Source: Sulfurimicrobium sp031426915 (lineage in GTDB: Bacteria; Pseudomonadota; Gammaproteobacteria; Burkholderiales; Sulfuricellaceae). Taken from it: a stretch of DNA of 64,000 bases. The translations under genes and the position numbers were made by a program. Numbering within the stretch: the first letter of the stretch is position 1; every line of letters starts with the position of its first letter. The stretch covers positions 1 through 64,000 of the forward strand of contig JASJPB010000039.1 in the NCBI GenBank assembly GCA_031426915.1, read 5' to 3'. The notes below the pieces were generated by a model. The model ran no database searches. It was given only the letters and a program-made list of their open reading frames with translations, and was not told the origin of the DNA. Shown in pieces: positions 15,160-24,301 of the stretch.

Positions 15160-16929
15160 ATGCAAGAAACAGACACCCCTGAAATCAAACGTCACGGTAT
15201 CGTCCTGAACGCCACCGAGCTTGATGCTACCCTGCAGGGGCGGCAGAAGTTCCGTCATGCGACGCTGGGCAGCCTGCTGGTGCAGGAAAAAATCATTACC
15301 CAGTCCCAACTGGATGAAGCACTCGGCACCCAGCGCAAGCATCCCGACAAGAAGCTCGGCGTTATCCTTTCGGATATGGGGGTTGCCACCTCGCAGCAGA
15401 TCTATCTTGCCGTGGCGCGCTCCCTGGGTGCCCCGATCGTCTGCCTCAACGGTTTTGACTTCGACCACAAGGCGCTGAGTCTGATTACCCCCGATCTGGC
15501 ACGCGACCACCATGTCATTCCGCTGATGTACCACGGGGATCGCCTGGTGTTGGCGATGGAAAACCTGCTCGATGCGAATGCCATTCACGCCATCAGCTTT
15601 ATCACCCAGCGCGCCATTGATCCGGTATTCGCGCCGCGTGAAGAAATTCACTCCGCCATCAATAAGTATTACGACATCCAGGAGCAGGAATTCGAACTCG
15701 ATCGTCTCGAACTCGCGGATTATGACTTCGAGGAAGACAAGGAAGTCTGGAGAGAGGCGGAGCGTCTCGCCAACGAGACGCCCATAGTCAGGCTGGTGGA
15801 CAACATCATTTTGGGCGCCATCCACCAGCGCGCTTCGGATATCCACATTCGACCCGGCAGCAAGAAGGTGGACCTGCTTTATCGCGTGGATGGCGCCCTG
15901 ATCAAGAAGCGCGAGATACAAAAGGGCCTGCTGCCGGCAATCGTGAGCCGGATCAAGATTATCAGCCGGCTCAATATTGCCGAACACCGCCTGCCCCAGG
16001 ACGGGCGCTCGCGCATGATGGATGGCAAGAATGTCGTGGACATGCGTATTTCCTTCATACCCTGCCAGTTCGGCGAGAGCATCGTGATCCGGCTGCTCAA
16101 CAAGGGCGAGGGACTGCGTTCAGTGAAGGATATCGGCTTCAGCGAACGCGACGAGCAACTTTTTACCCACCTGATCAACAAGAGTTTCGGCATCATTCTT
16201 GTCACCGGTCCCACCGGTTCCGGGAAAACCACTACGCTGTACGCTGCCTTGCGCGAAGTGGCACGCAACAATCTCAATATCGTCACGGTCGAAGATCCGG
16301 TCGAGTACGAGTTCGAGGGTATGCGCCAGATCCACATCCTGCCCCAGATAAATTTTGGTTTTCCCCAGGCCTTGCGTCATATCCTGCGCCACGATCCCGA
16401 CGTTATCATGATAGGCGAGATCCGCGATCAGGAAACAGCCCGGATCGCGGTGGAAAGCGCGCTCACCGGGCATTTGGTGTTCTCTACCCTGCATACCAAC
16501 GATGCGCCGGGCGCTATCACTCGCCTGGTGGAAATGGGCGTCGAGCCCTATTTGCTGAAGTCTGCGGTGATCGGTGTCGTCGCGCAGCGCCTGGTGCGCC
16601 GCAACTGTACGTCCTGCCTGGGGGAAGAGGAAGTCGATCCATTCATCCGCACCAGCCTTGGTGTCGGGGAACATGAGGTGTTTCATAAGGGCCACGGTTG
16701 CGAGCGCTGTAACAACACCGGTTATCATGGTCGCCAGGCCGCTTATGAACTGCTCGCGCTCAACGAAAACATGCGCGAGCACATCACTGCCGGCATTGCC
16801 GGAAGCGATTTGCGCAAATTGGCAATTCAGGAAGGTATGGTAACTTTGACCGCCAATGCGTTGGAACTGGCGCGGCAGAAAACGACTTCGCTGTCGGAAG
16901 TCTACCGGGTGTGTCTGGAAGTGCTATAG
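15160..16929 (+). CDS. GspE/PilB-family assembly ATPase
   Basis: 589 residues. An N-terminal MshEN-like domain (LGSLLVQEKIITQSQLDEAL) is of the type that can bind c-di-GMP in relatives. It is followed by the N2 domain with ASDIHIRPG and the ATPase domain with Walker A GPTGSGKTT (about 350), Asp box VTVEDPVEY, Walker B IMIGEIRD and the metal-binding tetracysteine (CTSC and CERC, about 485-525). Such ATPases drive assembly of type II secretion pseudopili or type IV pili. No inner-membrane platform or pilin gene is adjacent. Its pairing with pilU suggests pilus extension. Confidence 0.85.
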   Translation: MQETDTPEIKRHGIVLNATELDATLQGRQKFRHATLGSLLVQEKIITQSQLDEALGTQRKHPDKKLGVILSDMGVATSQQIYLAVARSLGAPIVCLNGFDFDHKALSLITPDLARDHHVIPLMYHGDRLVLAMENLLDANAIHAISFITQRAIDPVFAPREEIHSAINKYYDIQEQEFELDRLELADYDFEEDKEVWREAERLANETPIVRLVDNIILGAIHQRASDIHIRPGSKKVDLLYRVDGALIKKREIQKGLLPAIVSRIKIISRLNIAEHRLPQDGRSRMMDGKNVVDMRISFIPCQFGESIVIRLLNKGEGLRSVKDIGFSERDEQLFTHLINKSFGIILVTGPTGSGKTTTLYAALREVARNNLNIVTVEDPVEYEFEGMRQIHILPQINFGFPQALRHILRHDPDVIMIGEIRDQETARIAVESALTGHLVFSTLHTNDAPGAITRLVEMGVEPYLLKSAVIGVVAQRLVRRNCTSCLGEEEVDPFIRTSLGVGEHEVFHKGHGCERCNNTGYHGRQAAYELLALNENMREHITAGIAGSDLRKLAIQEGMVTLTANALELARQKTTSLSEVYRVCLEVL

Positions 16930-16942
16930 GGCAGGGGAGGGG

Positions 16943-17212
16943 TTATCCCTTGAGGCTTTTGACCAGCGGGTTCTCCCACAGCTTGGTGCCACTTTCCGGT
17001 TCCAGATCGCGCAACATGTCTTCGTGAAGATTGGTGAGAAACATGATGTCGGCCATGACCTCGCCGGTGAAGCCCTGCCTGTCGCCGCGTTCGTCAATCA
17101 GCAGACGGCCAAGATAGGCGGACAACCCATCGTGCCCCCATAGCAGGGTCAGTTGCTCCACGATGCGGGGATATTTATTTTCGAGTTCGGTTGCGTATGC
17201 GGGATCGGACAT
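16943..17212 (-). CDS. Small acidic protein of unknown function
   Basis: 89 residues with a good Shine-Dalgarno (CCAGGAGAG) before the ATG. It is helical and rich in Leu and acidic residues: ELENKYPRIVEQLTLLWG, then RLLIDERGDRQGF and EVMADIMFLTNLHEDML. No motif of known function is seen. It is convergent with the GspE-like gene, with 13 bases between the stops. Similar short proteins occur in beta-proteobacteria as uncharacterised families. Confidence 0.75.
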   Translation of the reverse strand: MSDPAYATELENKYPRIVEQLTLLWGHDGLSAYLGRLLIDERGDRQGFTGEVMADIMFLTNLHEDMLRDLEPESGTKLWENPLVKSLKG

Positions 17213-17278
17213 CGCTGCTCTCCTGGAAGGATTTTTTCTTTATTTAAGCACGTTTCCTGTTGAAATGAAAAGAGTTCC

Positions 17279-17887
17279 CTAACTGGTTTTGACAGGCTCG
17301 CCCCAAGTCCCTTCAAAGAAATGTTCCCCCAGCGGAACCCTGGCTCGTGCGGCAAGCTCAAGTTCTTTCAGTTCGTCATTGAGGACGGTCTCTTCGCCCT
17401 GGTAGCCGACCGCAATCATGGCCATGCAGGCAAACTGCTCCGGCACGCCGGCAAGCTGACGTATCCTGTCGGCATCGAAGCCCCCCATCTGGTGGGCCAT
17501 CAAACCCATGCCAGCAGCCTGCAAACAAAGATTTTCGGATGCTGCACCGGTGTCGTACTGTCCCCATGCATTGGGCTTTCCCGTCTTGCGGAAAATGCTA
17601 TTGGCGGTAACCAGCAGCAGCAGCGGGGCATTCCTGACCCAGTCCTGATTCCATTCCACAAGGCATTCGAATGCTTTCTGCCATGCAGCAGAATTCGTGT
17701 TGCGGTCCCAAACGATAAAACGCCACGGTTCGTCGCCGAAGCAGGATGGCGCCCAGCGCGCGGCTTCCGTCAAGGCGAGGATCTGTTCCCGGGTGACCGG
17801 TCTGGTCGCATCGAATGCGCGGCAACTCCAGCGTTTTGCGATGAGTTCGTGAACAGGGACGGCGGTAATGGCGGATTTGTGCAACAT
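17279..17887 (-). CDS. Nitroreductase-family FMN protein
   Basis: 202 residues. The family pattern is clear: AKRWSCRAFDATRPVTREQILAL binds FMN phosphate through Arg/Ser, WAPSCFGDEPWRFIVW continues the cofactor site, GAASENLCLQAAGMGL is the helix over FMN, and MIAVGYQGE closes the domain. It would reduce nitro- or quinone-like compounds with NAD(P)H. Substrate unknown. It lies 49 bases downstream of the pirin gene on the same strand and may be co-transcribed with it. Confidence 0.88.
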   Translation of the reverse strand: MLHKSAITAVPVHELIAKRWSCRAFDATRPVTREQILALTEAARWAPSCFGDEPWRFIVWDRNTNSAAWQKAFECLVEWNQDWVRNAPLLLLVTANSIFRKTGKPNAWGQYDTGAASENLCLQAAGMGLMAHQMGGFDADRIRQLAGVPEQFACMAMIAVGYQGEETVLNDELKELELAARARVPLGEHFFEGTWGEPVKTS

Positions 17888-17936
17888 GGCAAGGATTCCA
17901 GAATAATCGGCTAAAAGGATATATTAGCTGACTATT

Positions 17937-18635
17937 CTAGGGCAGGTCGAACAGAAGCGCCTCCGTGCCTGCCGTGGTGCTGATGAGCCGGATGTTTTCG
18001 TCCCAAATTTTTGCCGCATCCCCCGTCTCAAGCTTGATCCCGTTGACTTCAAGTCTTCCCCGGGCAAGGTGCAGGTAGGCACGGCGACCTGCGGTGATGG
18101 AATAAGCCAGTTCCTCGTCACCCTCAAGAATCGTGGCATATAGCCGGGCATCCTGGTTGATTGTGATTGAACCGTCCTGGCCGTCGGGGGATGCCAGCAA
18201 ACGCAGGCGGTGACGTTTTTCCGCCGGGAGAAATGTTTTCTGCTCATAGCCGGGAACGATGCCGCGCTGTCCGGGTTCGATCCAGATTTGCAGCAGGTGC
18301 GCCTCTTCTGTATTCGATGGGTTGAATTCGCTGTGGCTCACCCCTTTCCCGGCGCTCATGCGCTGAATTTCTCCGGCACGGATCACCGAGCCGTTACCCA
18401 TGCTGTCCTTGTGCTCCAGCGAACCCTGCAGCAGATAGGTAATGATTTCCATATCGCGGTGACCGTGGCTGGGGAAGCCGGCACCGGGCGCGATGCGGTC
18501 GTCGTTGATGACGCGCAGCACGGAAAACCCCATGTGCGCGGGGTCGAAATAGTCAGCAAAGGAAAAGCTATGCCAGGTGTCGAGCCAGCCATGGTTGGCG
18601 TGCCCGCGATCGCCCGCCTTGCGAATTTCGATCAT
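17937..18635 (-). CDS. Pirin-family protein (YhhW-like quercetin dioxygenase fold)
   Basis: 232 residues with two cupin halves. The N-terminal half carries the metal ligands HGHRDMEIITYLLQG and SAGKGVSHSEFN (two His, a third His and a Glu). The opening DRGHANHGWLDTWHSFSF and the C-terminal half (YLHLARGRLEVNG) match bacterial pirins such as YhhW, some of which oxidise quercetin. The physiological substrate is unknown. The promoter region coincides with a MITE-like element. Confidence 0.9.
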   Translation of the reverse strand: MIEIRKAGDRGHANHGWLDTWHSFSFADYFDPAHMGFSVLRVINDDRIAPGAGFPSHGHRDMEIITYLLQGSLEHKDSMGNGSVIRAGEIQRMSAGKGVSHSEFNPSNTEEAHLLQIWIEPGQRGIVPGYEQKTFLPAEKRHRLRLLASPDGQDGSITINQDARLYATILEGDEELAYSITAGRRAYLHLARGRLEVNGIKLETGDAAKIWDENIRLISTTAGTEALLFDLP

Positions 18636-18725
18636 GATTGTCTCCCGTGGTGGACTGTTGCGTGATTAGAGCATGCTTCCGAAGTGAAGTTCGGTGCGGT
18701 GCGCCCAAGCGCAGTTTGCAGGATA

Positions 18726-19089
18726 ATCCTAGAAACCTCAGTTGGACGTGGTGGAGTGTGCGGTTTTTGCGAGCTTTCGCCTGACGGCGAAATGCCTGCT
18801 TACCCCATTTGGGGTGCAGGGCAAGGCGCAATGACGCGGAATGGTCGTTCCATTCCAAGGAGTTGCCAGCCCTCTCCCTAACCCTCTCCCACAGGTGGGA
18901 GAGGGAACAAACGCCCTCTCTCCCTCTGGGAGAGAGTTTGAGAGAGGGTTGCAGACATGCGCCTCAAAAACCGTGCAATCCACCACGTAGCGGCCTCACC
19001 AAATGGGTGAACCCATGATTAACAAAAAAAGTTTATTAAATTCATTGCATTACGCACTCAATGGAGCGGTCAACTGAGGTTTCTAGGAT
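18726..19089. mobile_element. MITE-like non-coding element with 19-base terminal inverted repeats
   Basis: The ends 18726-18744 and 19071-19089 are perfect inverted repeats (ATCCTAGAAACCTCAGTTG and its complement). A second, imperfect inverted pair (ACGTGGTGGA...CGGTTTTT) lies next to the left end and about 85 bases inside the right end. In between are C/T-rich hairpins, one with a perfect 10-base stem at 18882-18905. No coding frame is convincing, so any mobility would need a transposase in trans. It fills the 463-base gap between the divergent pirin and gluQ genes; no clear target duplication was found. Confidence 0.6.
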
Positions 19090-19098
19090 ATTAATCCC

Positions 19099-20004
19099 AT
19101 GACAACGAATGCTTCGAATTACCGCGGCCGGTTTGCGCCATCGCCGACCGGCCCTTTGCATTTCGGCTCACTGGTCGCAGCCGTGGGCAGCCTCCTGGAT
19201 GCAAGGCGCATCGGGGGACAATGGCTGGTGCGGATGGAGGATATCGATCCGCCCAGGGTGATGCCGGGGGCGTCCGATGACATCCTGCGCACGCTGGAAG
19301 CGTTCGGACTCTACTGGGATGGCGAGGTGGTGTACCAGAGCCGGCGTGGCGAAGCCTACCGTGCGGCGCTGGAGCAACTGCAAGGTCTGGGCGTGCTATA
19401 TCCCTGCAACTGTTCGCGGCGGGAACTCGCGGACTCGGTTCTCGCGGCGCATGTCGGACTGATTTATCCCGGCCATTGTCGGACCGGAATGCGACAGGGG
19501 CGGACGGAGCACGCGCTCCGGGTGCGGACTGATAATGTGCCCATCCATTTTTGCGACCGCTTGCAGGGGGATTATGTCCAGCAACTGGAAGCGGAGATCG
19601 GCGATTTTGTGTTACGCCGTACCGATGGGCTTTTTGCCTATCAGTTGGCGGTGGTGGTGGACGATGCTGAACAGGGAATCACCGACATCGTGCGCGGGGC
19701 CGATATCCTGGATTCCACGCCGCGCCAGGTCTATCTGCAGCAATTGCTGGGCCTGCCCACTCCGTCCTACCTTCATCTGCCGGTCGGGGTCAACGAGCAG
19801 GGGGAAAAGCTCAGCAAGCAGACCCTGGCGCCGGCGCTGGATAAGCGCAACCCGCTGCCGCAGTTGCTGCGGGCCTTGGCATTTCTTGGCCAGAATCCGC
19901 CGCATGAATTGGCGGAAACCGATCTGGAAACGCTTTGGGGGTGGGCGATGGCGCACTGGACGGTGGCACGGATTCCACCCGTGCGTGTTCTTCCTGCGGG
20001 CTAA
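19099..20004 (+). CDS. gluQ: Glutamyl-Q tRNA(Asp) synthetase
   Basis: 301 residues, shorter than GluRS because the anticodon-binding domain is absent. The class I motif appears as FAPSPTGPLHFGSL, the zinc site as YPCNCSRREL with YPGHCR, and the KMSKS equivalent as GEKLSKQ. The enzyme attaches glutamate to queuosine in the wobble position of tRNA(Asp). It begins 9 bases after the right end of the MITE-like element, so its promoter may lie in or be supplied by that element. Confidence 0.93.
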   Translation: MTTNASNYRGRFAPSPTGPLHFGSLVAAVGSLLDARRIGGQWLVRMEDIDPPRVMPGASDDILRTLEAFGLYWDGEVVYQSRRGEAYRAALEQLQGLGVLYPCNCSRRELADSVLAAHVGLIYPGHCRTGMRQGRTEHALRVRTDNVPIHFCDRLQGDYVQQLEAEIGDFVLRRTDGLFAYQLAVVVDDAEQGITDIVRGADILDSTPRQVYLQQLLGLPTPSYLHLPVGVNEQGEKLSKQTLAPALDKRNPLPQLLRALAFLGQNPPHELAETDLETLWGWAMAHWTVARIPPVRVLPAG

Positions 20005-20013
20005 CGGTGTCGC

Positions 20014-20670
20014 TTAATGGGGTGCCGGCTTTTCCGTGTGGGCTTTTTTGGCTGGCTGGGTAGCTACGGGTGCTTTTCCGGCCGGGGCTTTGGCGCTGCT
20101 TGAAGCCTTGGGCGCCTGTTCTTTGGGCGTTTTTTCCTTGGCCGTTTCGGGCTTCACGGCTTTTGCGGCAGGCTTGGTAGCTGCTGCGGGTTTTGGCTTG
20201 ACTGGACTCTTTTGCGGGGCGGCGGCCTGGACGGTCGTTTTCGAAGGGTTGTAGTTGCAGGCAAAGTCGAATACCGCTTCTTCCGGCGAGTCCGGGATGA
20301 TAGTCGCCGCTTTTTCACTATCGCCGTAATGGACGTTCTTGGCTTCCCTGGCGTCGTCGCCGTAATAGATTTTCTGCAACGGTTTGTGGCTGCGGGTGGT
20401 GCAATTGATTTCCGACAGGGTTTTGCTCGACGAGTAATAAAAATCACCGGGATTTGCTTGCTGGGGCTGGATGTAGGTGATCTTGTTCCAGATTTTCAGC
20501 TTCTTGTCCTTCTTCTTCTCCTTGTCCTCGGTTTTTTTGTCTGTTGCATCCATTTGAGGTACGTCTGCTTCCAGTGTCATCTGGGCGCTGGCCCTGAGCG
20601 GCTGCCAGGATACGGCCATTGCCGGAGGCGAAAGCAGCAGGGCGGAGAGGAAAAGAAAAGCGGGGTTCAT
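20014..20670 (-). CDS. Exported protein related to surface-adhesin E, with Lys/Ala/Pro tail
   Basis: 218 residues from the ATG at 20670, chosen because it starts a signal peptide (MNPAFLFLSALLLSPPAMA). The central part (IWNKITYIQPQQANPG, then LSEINCTTRSHKPLQKIYYGD and FACN) fits the surface-adhesin protein E family with its two cysteines. From about residue 135 to the end the chain is a low-complexity Lys/Ala/Pro tail (KPKPAAATKPAAKAVKPE), possibly wall or nucleic-acid binding. Convergent with gluQ. Confidence 0.75.
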   Translation of the reverse strand: MNPAFLFLSALLLSPPAMAVSWQPLRASAQMTLEADVPQMDATDKKTEDKEKKKDKKLKIWNKITYIQPQQANPGDFYYSSSKTLSEINCTTRSHKPLQKIYYGDDAREAKNVHYGDSEKAATIIPDSPEEAVFDFACNYNPSKTTVQAAAPQKSPVKPKPAAATKPAAKAVKPETAKEKTPKEQAPKASSSAKAPAGKAPVATQPAKKAHTEKPAPH

Positions 20671-20751
20671 GCGGATATCCCAAGTTTGCGGGGTTTGCGT
20701 TCCGCTTTCGTGTGGAATCAAGGCGGTGCTTGCACGACAAGGCAAAATTTG

Positions 20752-21162
20752 ATGCTAATATACAAGACACCATTGCCCCCGGCAACCAAACGAAAGGCTT
20801 TCGTGGTCAGGTCCTCCGATCTTTCTGGCATGTATGGCGTGGCGGAATCCATCGAGGATTACCGCCGGCTGGTTCATGAATTGCGCAGCCAGCTCGTGCT
20901 TCTCCAGGCGCGGGAAGAAGAACACCTGCAACAAATCACCGAACTCGACCATACCATCGATCAACTGGTGGATATCGTGGTCCAGCGCGAGGCGGCCTGT
21001 CATGCCCTGAAAACACTGGTGGAGTCCATGGTCAAGGAGGTGGAAACCTGTCCCCAGCAACGCCATCACGATTCCGCCGATCCAATCCTGCGCTCGACTA
21101 CCTACCAGAGCCGCTTCAACGAGGAAGTCAAACGGCTCAAGGTGAAGTATGGCAAGGATTGA
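20752..21162 (+). CDS. Small coiled-coil protein of unknown function
   Basis: 136 residues from the ATG at 20752; longer in-frame extensions would overlap the divergent gene at 20670 and are unlikely. Residues 35-90 form a coiled coil (YRRLVHELRSQLVLLQAREE and ITELDHTIDQLVDIVVQREA). The C-terminus is basic. There is no signal peptide. It is transcribed towards the lyase operon but separated from it by 180 bases holding a strong promoter, so it is a separate unit. Function unknown. Confidence 0.7.
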   Translation: MLIYKTPLPPATKRKAFVVRSSDLSGMYGVAESIEDYRRLVHELRSQLVLLQAREEEHLQQITELDHTIDQLVDIVVQREAACHALKTLVESMVKEVETCPQQRHHDSADPILRSTTYQSRFNEEVKRLKVKYGKD

Positions 21163-21250
21163 CACGGATCCCTGGTCGTCGCATACCCACCTCGTCTGAT
21201 CGCGTATTGGAAGTTGCGTTTTGTCTATCTGCGCATTACACTCATCCATG

Positions 21251-21262
21251 TCTTATATAAGA
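21251..21262. promoter_or_regulatory. Palindromic operator TCTTATATAAGA (copy 1)
   Basis: A perfect 12-base palindrome 22 bases upstream of the -35 box, followed by a further ATAAGAT half-site at 21273-21279. The same sequence stands before the lyase gene at 33.9 kb. Confidence 0.7.
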
Positions 21263-21284
21263 TATGTGAGCTATAAGATGACTA

Positions 21285-21313
21285 TTGACACAATCATATG
21301 GCTTCAATATATT
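21285..21313 (+). promoter_or_regulatory. Sigma-70 promoter of the mesaconyl-CoA/methylcitrate operon
   Basis: A consensus -35 (TTGACA), 17-base spacer and -10 TATATT. The lyase start codon lies 29 bases after the -10 box. Confidence 0.75.
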
Positions 21314-21342
21314 CGTTCAATCCGCAAGGCAGAGAATAAGGC

Positions 21343-22224
21343 ATGATCAAACACTACCGTCCCCGTCGTTCCATGCTCTACGTCCCGGGGTCGGTGGCGC
21401 GCTATCTGGAAAAAGCCCGCACACTGCCTGTCGATTCCCTGATCCTCGACCTGGAAGACCCGGTGTTGCCTGAGATGAAGGCCGAGGCGCGTTTGAATGT
21501 GGTGAACGCGATCCGGCAGGGCGGTTTCGGACATCGCGAGATCGTGGTTCGGGTCAACGCCATGGATACCCCGTGGGGCATGGATGACCTGGTGGCACTG
21601 GCCCATGCCGGTGCGGATGCCATCCTGTTCCCCAAAATCGAGAGCAAGCAGGATGTGCTGCATGCCCTGGCTGCGTTGGAACGGGCCGGGCATGGCGAGA
21701 TTCCCATTATGGTCACGATCGAAACGCCCTTCGGCGTGATGCGGGCGGAGGAAATCGCCGGCAGCTCGGACCGGATCGCCTGCATCGTCATGGGCACTTC
21801 CGACCTGACCAACGAGATGCATGCGCGCATCACCCAGGAACGCCTGCCCATTCTGTACTGTCTGTCGCAATGCCTGCTGGCTGCGCGCGCGCACAAGCGC
21901 TCGATCGTGGACGGCGTGCATCTCGACATCAAGGACATGCATTCCTTCGAGTACGCCTGCCGTCTGGCGCGCGACCTGGGATTTGACGGCAAATCGCTGA
22001 TCCACCCGCACCAGGTTTCCTATTGCAACGATGCCTTCACGCCCAAGCAGTCCAGCGTCGCTTACGCCCGGCGCATCATCGACGCGCTGACCGAAGCCAA
22101 TGCCGCGGGCAGGGGGGTTGCAGTGGTGGATGACCGCCTGGTGGAGAACCTGCATGTGGAATCGGCCAGGCGCACCCTGATGATCCATGAGCTGATCGAG
22201 CAAATGGAGTCTGGCCATGACTAA
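21343..22224 (+). CDS. CitE-like CoA-ester lyase (probable methylmalyl/malyl-CoA lyase)
   Basis: 293 residues of the HpcH/HpaI aldolase-citrate lyase beta superfamily: RSMLYVPGS, the metal-binding LILDLEDPV, ILFPKIES and VTIETPFGVM, and DGKSLIHPHQ near the end. Members cleave (S)-citramalyl-, malyl- or methylmalyl-CoA. Because the next gene is a mesaconyl-CoA hydratase, cleavage of methylmalyl-CoA to propionyl-CoA and glyoxylate is the likeliest reaction, feeding the methylcitrate genes downstream. First gene of the operon; its end overlaps the hydratase start by 8 bases. Confidence 0.85.
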   Translation: MIKHYRPRRSMLYVPGSVARYLEKARTLPVDSLILDLEDPVLPEMKAEARLNVVNAIRQGGFGHREIVVRVNAMDTPWGMDDLVALAHAGADAILFPKIESKQDVLHALAALERAGHGEIPIMVTIETPFGVMRAEEIAGSSDRIACIVMGTSDLTNEMHARITQERLPILYCLSQCLLAARAHKRSIVDGVHLDIKDMHSFEYACRLARDLGFDGKSLIHPHQVSYCNDAFTPKQSSVAYARRIIDALTEANAAGRGVAVVDDRLVENLHVESARRTLMIHELIEQMESGHD

Positions 22225-23281
22225 AGCCAGCGCAGGCAATTTCTTCGAGGATTTCAGCTTCGGCCAGACTATCACGCATCCGACCCCGCGCACCCTCGGG
22301 GAAGGGGATGCGTCGCTGTACATCGCGCTGACCGGTGCGCGCCAGGTGCTGCATAGCTCCAGGCCTGTCGCGCATGCGCTCGGCTATCAGGACCGCCCGC
22401 TCGACGATCTGCTGCTGTTCCATATCGCTTTCGGCAAGACCGTGCCGGATATCTCCATCAACGCGGTGGCCAACCTGGGCTATGCCGATGTGCGTTTCTT
22501 GCGTCCAGCGTATGCGGGCGACACGATTTCAACCGAATCCTCGGTGATCGGCCTGAAACAGAATTCCAGCGGCAAGAACGGCGTGGTGTGGGTGTACTCC
22601 ACGGCCCGGAATCAGAATGGCGAGGCGCTCCTGTCCTGGGTGCGCTGGGTGATGGTGCATAAGAACAATCTGGAGCTTCCGCCTCCTGAAGCAGTGGTGC
22701 CGGAATTGCCTGACTGCATTCCCGCCGGGGAGCTTTCCTTGCCGCCTTTCCTCGATGCCAGCGCGTTCGAGCCGGTTCTGACCGGCGGTGAGTATTTCTG
22801 GGACGACTATGTTCCCGGCGAACGCATCGACCATCCGGGGGGCATGACGGTGGACGAATCCGATCATACCCTGGCCACCAAGCTCTACCAGAACAATGCC
22901 CGGCTGCATTTCGACGAATTCGGCATGAAGGCTTCCCCCTTCGGGCGCCGCCTGATGTACGGCGGTCACGTCATTTCCGTGTGCCGCGCGCTTTCATACG
23001 ACGGCCTGGAAAACGCGCTGTCCATCCTCGCCATCAACGGCGGCACCCACTGCAATCCCAGCTTTGGCGGCGATACGCTCTATACCTATAGCGAGGTGCT
23101 GGAAAAATGGGACTTGCCGGGTAGAAGCGATGTGGGCGCGCTGCGTCTGAGGATGGTGGGGGTGAAGAATTTCCGGCTGGCCGAACTTACATCCCCCCAT
23201 ATCGAGCAGGACGGCAAAAAACGCTACCACCCCAACGTGGTGCTGGATCTGGACTACACCGTAATGATGCCGAGAAGATAG
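22217..23281 (+). CDS. mch: MaoC-type mesaconyl-CoA hydratase
   Basis: 354 residues, a tandem hot-dog protein as expected for mesaconyl-CoA hydratase. The first half contains FFEDFSFGQTITHPTPRTLGEGD and the second LATKLYQNNARLHFDEFG with RRLMYGGHVISVCRAL. Mesaconyl-CoA hydratase interconverts mesaconyl-C1-CoA and beta-methylmalyl-CoA. The double-domain length and the coupling to a CitE-like lyase fit Mch better than a generic enoyl hydratase. Direction in vivo is inferred from the downstream propionyl-CoA-consuming genes. Confidence 0.85.
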   Translation: MTKASAGNFFEDFSFGQTITHPTPRTLGEGDASLYIALTGARQVLHSSRPVAHALGYQDRPLDDLLLFHIAFGKTVPDISINAVANLGYADVRFLRPAYAGDTISTESSVIGLKQNSSGKNGVVWVYSTARNQNGEALLSWVRWVMVHKNNLELPPPEAVVPELPDCIPAGELSLPPFLDASAFEPVLTGGEYFWDDYVPGERIDHPGGMTVDESDHTLATKLYQNNARLHFDEFGMKASPFGRRLMYGGHVISVCRALSYDGLENALSILAINGGTHCNPSFGGDTLYTYSEVLEKWDLPGRSDVGALRLRMVGVKNFRLAELTSPHIEQDGKKRYHPNVVLDLDYTVMMPRR

Positions 23282-23292
23282 ACGAGGAAAAC

Positions 23293-24285
23293 ATGACCCA
23301 AGCCGTTCACCCCAACACTGCGCTGTTCAAGGGCGAGAAGCCTTTCCCGGTGATTCCCGCCTGCGAGCATTTCGCCGGCAGCGAGAAGCTGATCCTCAAG
23401 GCCATGGAATTGCAGGGCAAGCTCGGACCCGTGTTCGACATTACCTGCGATTGCGAGGACGGCGCGCCGGCCGGACGCGAGCAGGAGCACGCCGAAATGA
23501 TCGTGCGGGTGCAAAACTCCGAGGCCAACCGGCACCGCATGGCCGGGGTGCGCATCCATGATTATTCCCATGCGGCCTGGAAGCAGGATGTGGACATCCT
23601 GGTGGCCGGGCTGGGCGATGTCGCCGCCTATATCACGATTCCGAAATCCACCGAATACGGCCATGCCGCCGAGATGGTGGAATACATCCAGAAAAAGGCC
23701 GCTCAGCACGGCGTCAAGCGTGAAATCCCGCTTCATGTCCTGATCGAGACCCATGGCGCGCTGCGCGATGTGCACCGGATCGCCACGCTGCCCTGGCTTC
23801 AGGTGCTGGATTTCGGCCTGATGGATTTCGTCTCCGGCCATCATGGCGCCATCCCCGCCAGTTGCATGCGCAGTCCGGGCCAGTTCGAGCATCGCCTGAT
23901 CGCCCGCGCCAAGGGCGAGGTGGTGGCGGCCGCGCTGGCCAACGGCGTGATTCCCGCCCACAACGTGACGCTGGATTTGAAGAACCCCTATACCACTTAC
24001 CAGGACGCCCGTCGCGCTCGCACCGAGTTCGGTTTCCTGCGCCAGTGGAGCATCTATCCCACCCAGATCCAGCCTATCGTCGATGCCATGAAGCCGGACC
24101 ATTCCGAGGTGGAAACCGGCGCCGCGATCCTGATCGCGGCGCAGAAAGCCGACTGGGGCCCGATCCAGCATGCCGGTGAGCTGCATGACCGCGCAACCTA
24201 CCGCTATTACTGGGAAGTGTTGCAAAAGGCCAGGGTGACCGGTATCCAGCTGCCGGCCGAAGCCGAGCGGGCATTTTTCAGCTAA
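23293..24285 (+). CDS. Second CitE-like lyase or thioesterase
   Basis: 330 residues of the same superfamily as the first lyase but a different branch: PACEHFAGSEKLILKAM, ITCDCEDGAPAGREQEHAE with the metal ligands, VLIETHGALRDVHRIA and SIYPTQIQPIVDAM. Proteins of this branch include malyl-CoA lyases and (S)-malyl-CoA thioesterases. A role in hydrolysing or cleaving malyl-CoA formed from glyoxylate would complement the first lyase. It follows mch by 11 bases with a GAGGAAAAC binding site. The exact reaction is open. Confidence 0.75.
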   Translation: MTQAVHPNTALFKGEKPFPVIPACEHFAGSEKLILKAMELQGKLGPVFDITCDCEDGAPAGREQEHAEMIVRVQNSEANRHRMAGVRIHDYSHAAWKQDVDILVAGLGDVAAYITIPKSTEYGHAAEMVEYIQKKAAQHGVKREIPLHVLIETHGALRDVHRIATLPWLQVLDFGLMDFVSGHHGAIPASCMRSPGQFEHRLIARAKGEVVAAALANGVIPAHNVTLDLKNPYTTYQDARRARTEFGFLRQWSIYPTQIQPIVDAMKPDHSEVETGAAILIAAQKADWGPIQHAGELHDRATYRYYWEVLQKARVTGIQLPAEAERAFFS

Positions 24286-24301
24286 CCAAATAAGGCTCGC
24301 A

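Noticed and set aside
18265..18285. GGGTTCGATCC, like a tRNA T-loop
   Set aside because: Within the pirin gene; no cloverleaf around it.
20212..20751. Upstream extension of the small coiled-coil gene
   Set aside because: It would overlap the divergent exported-protein gene and reads as an antisense shadow.
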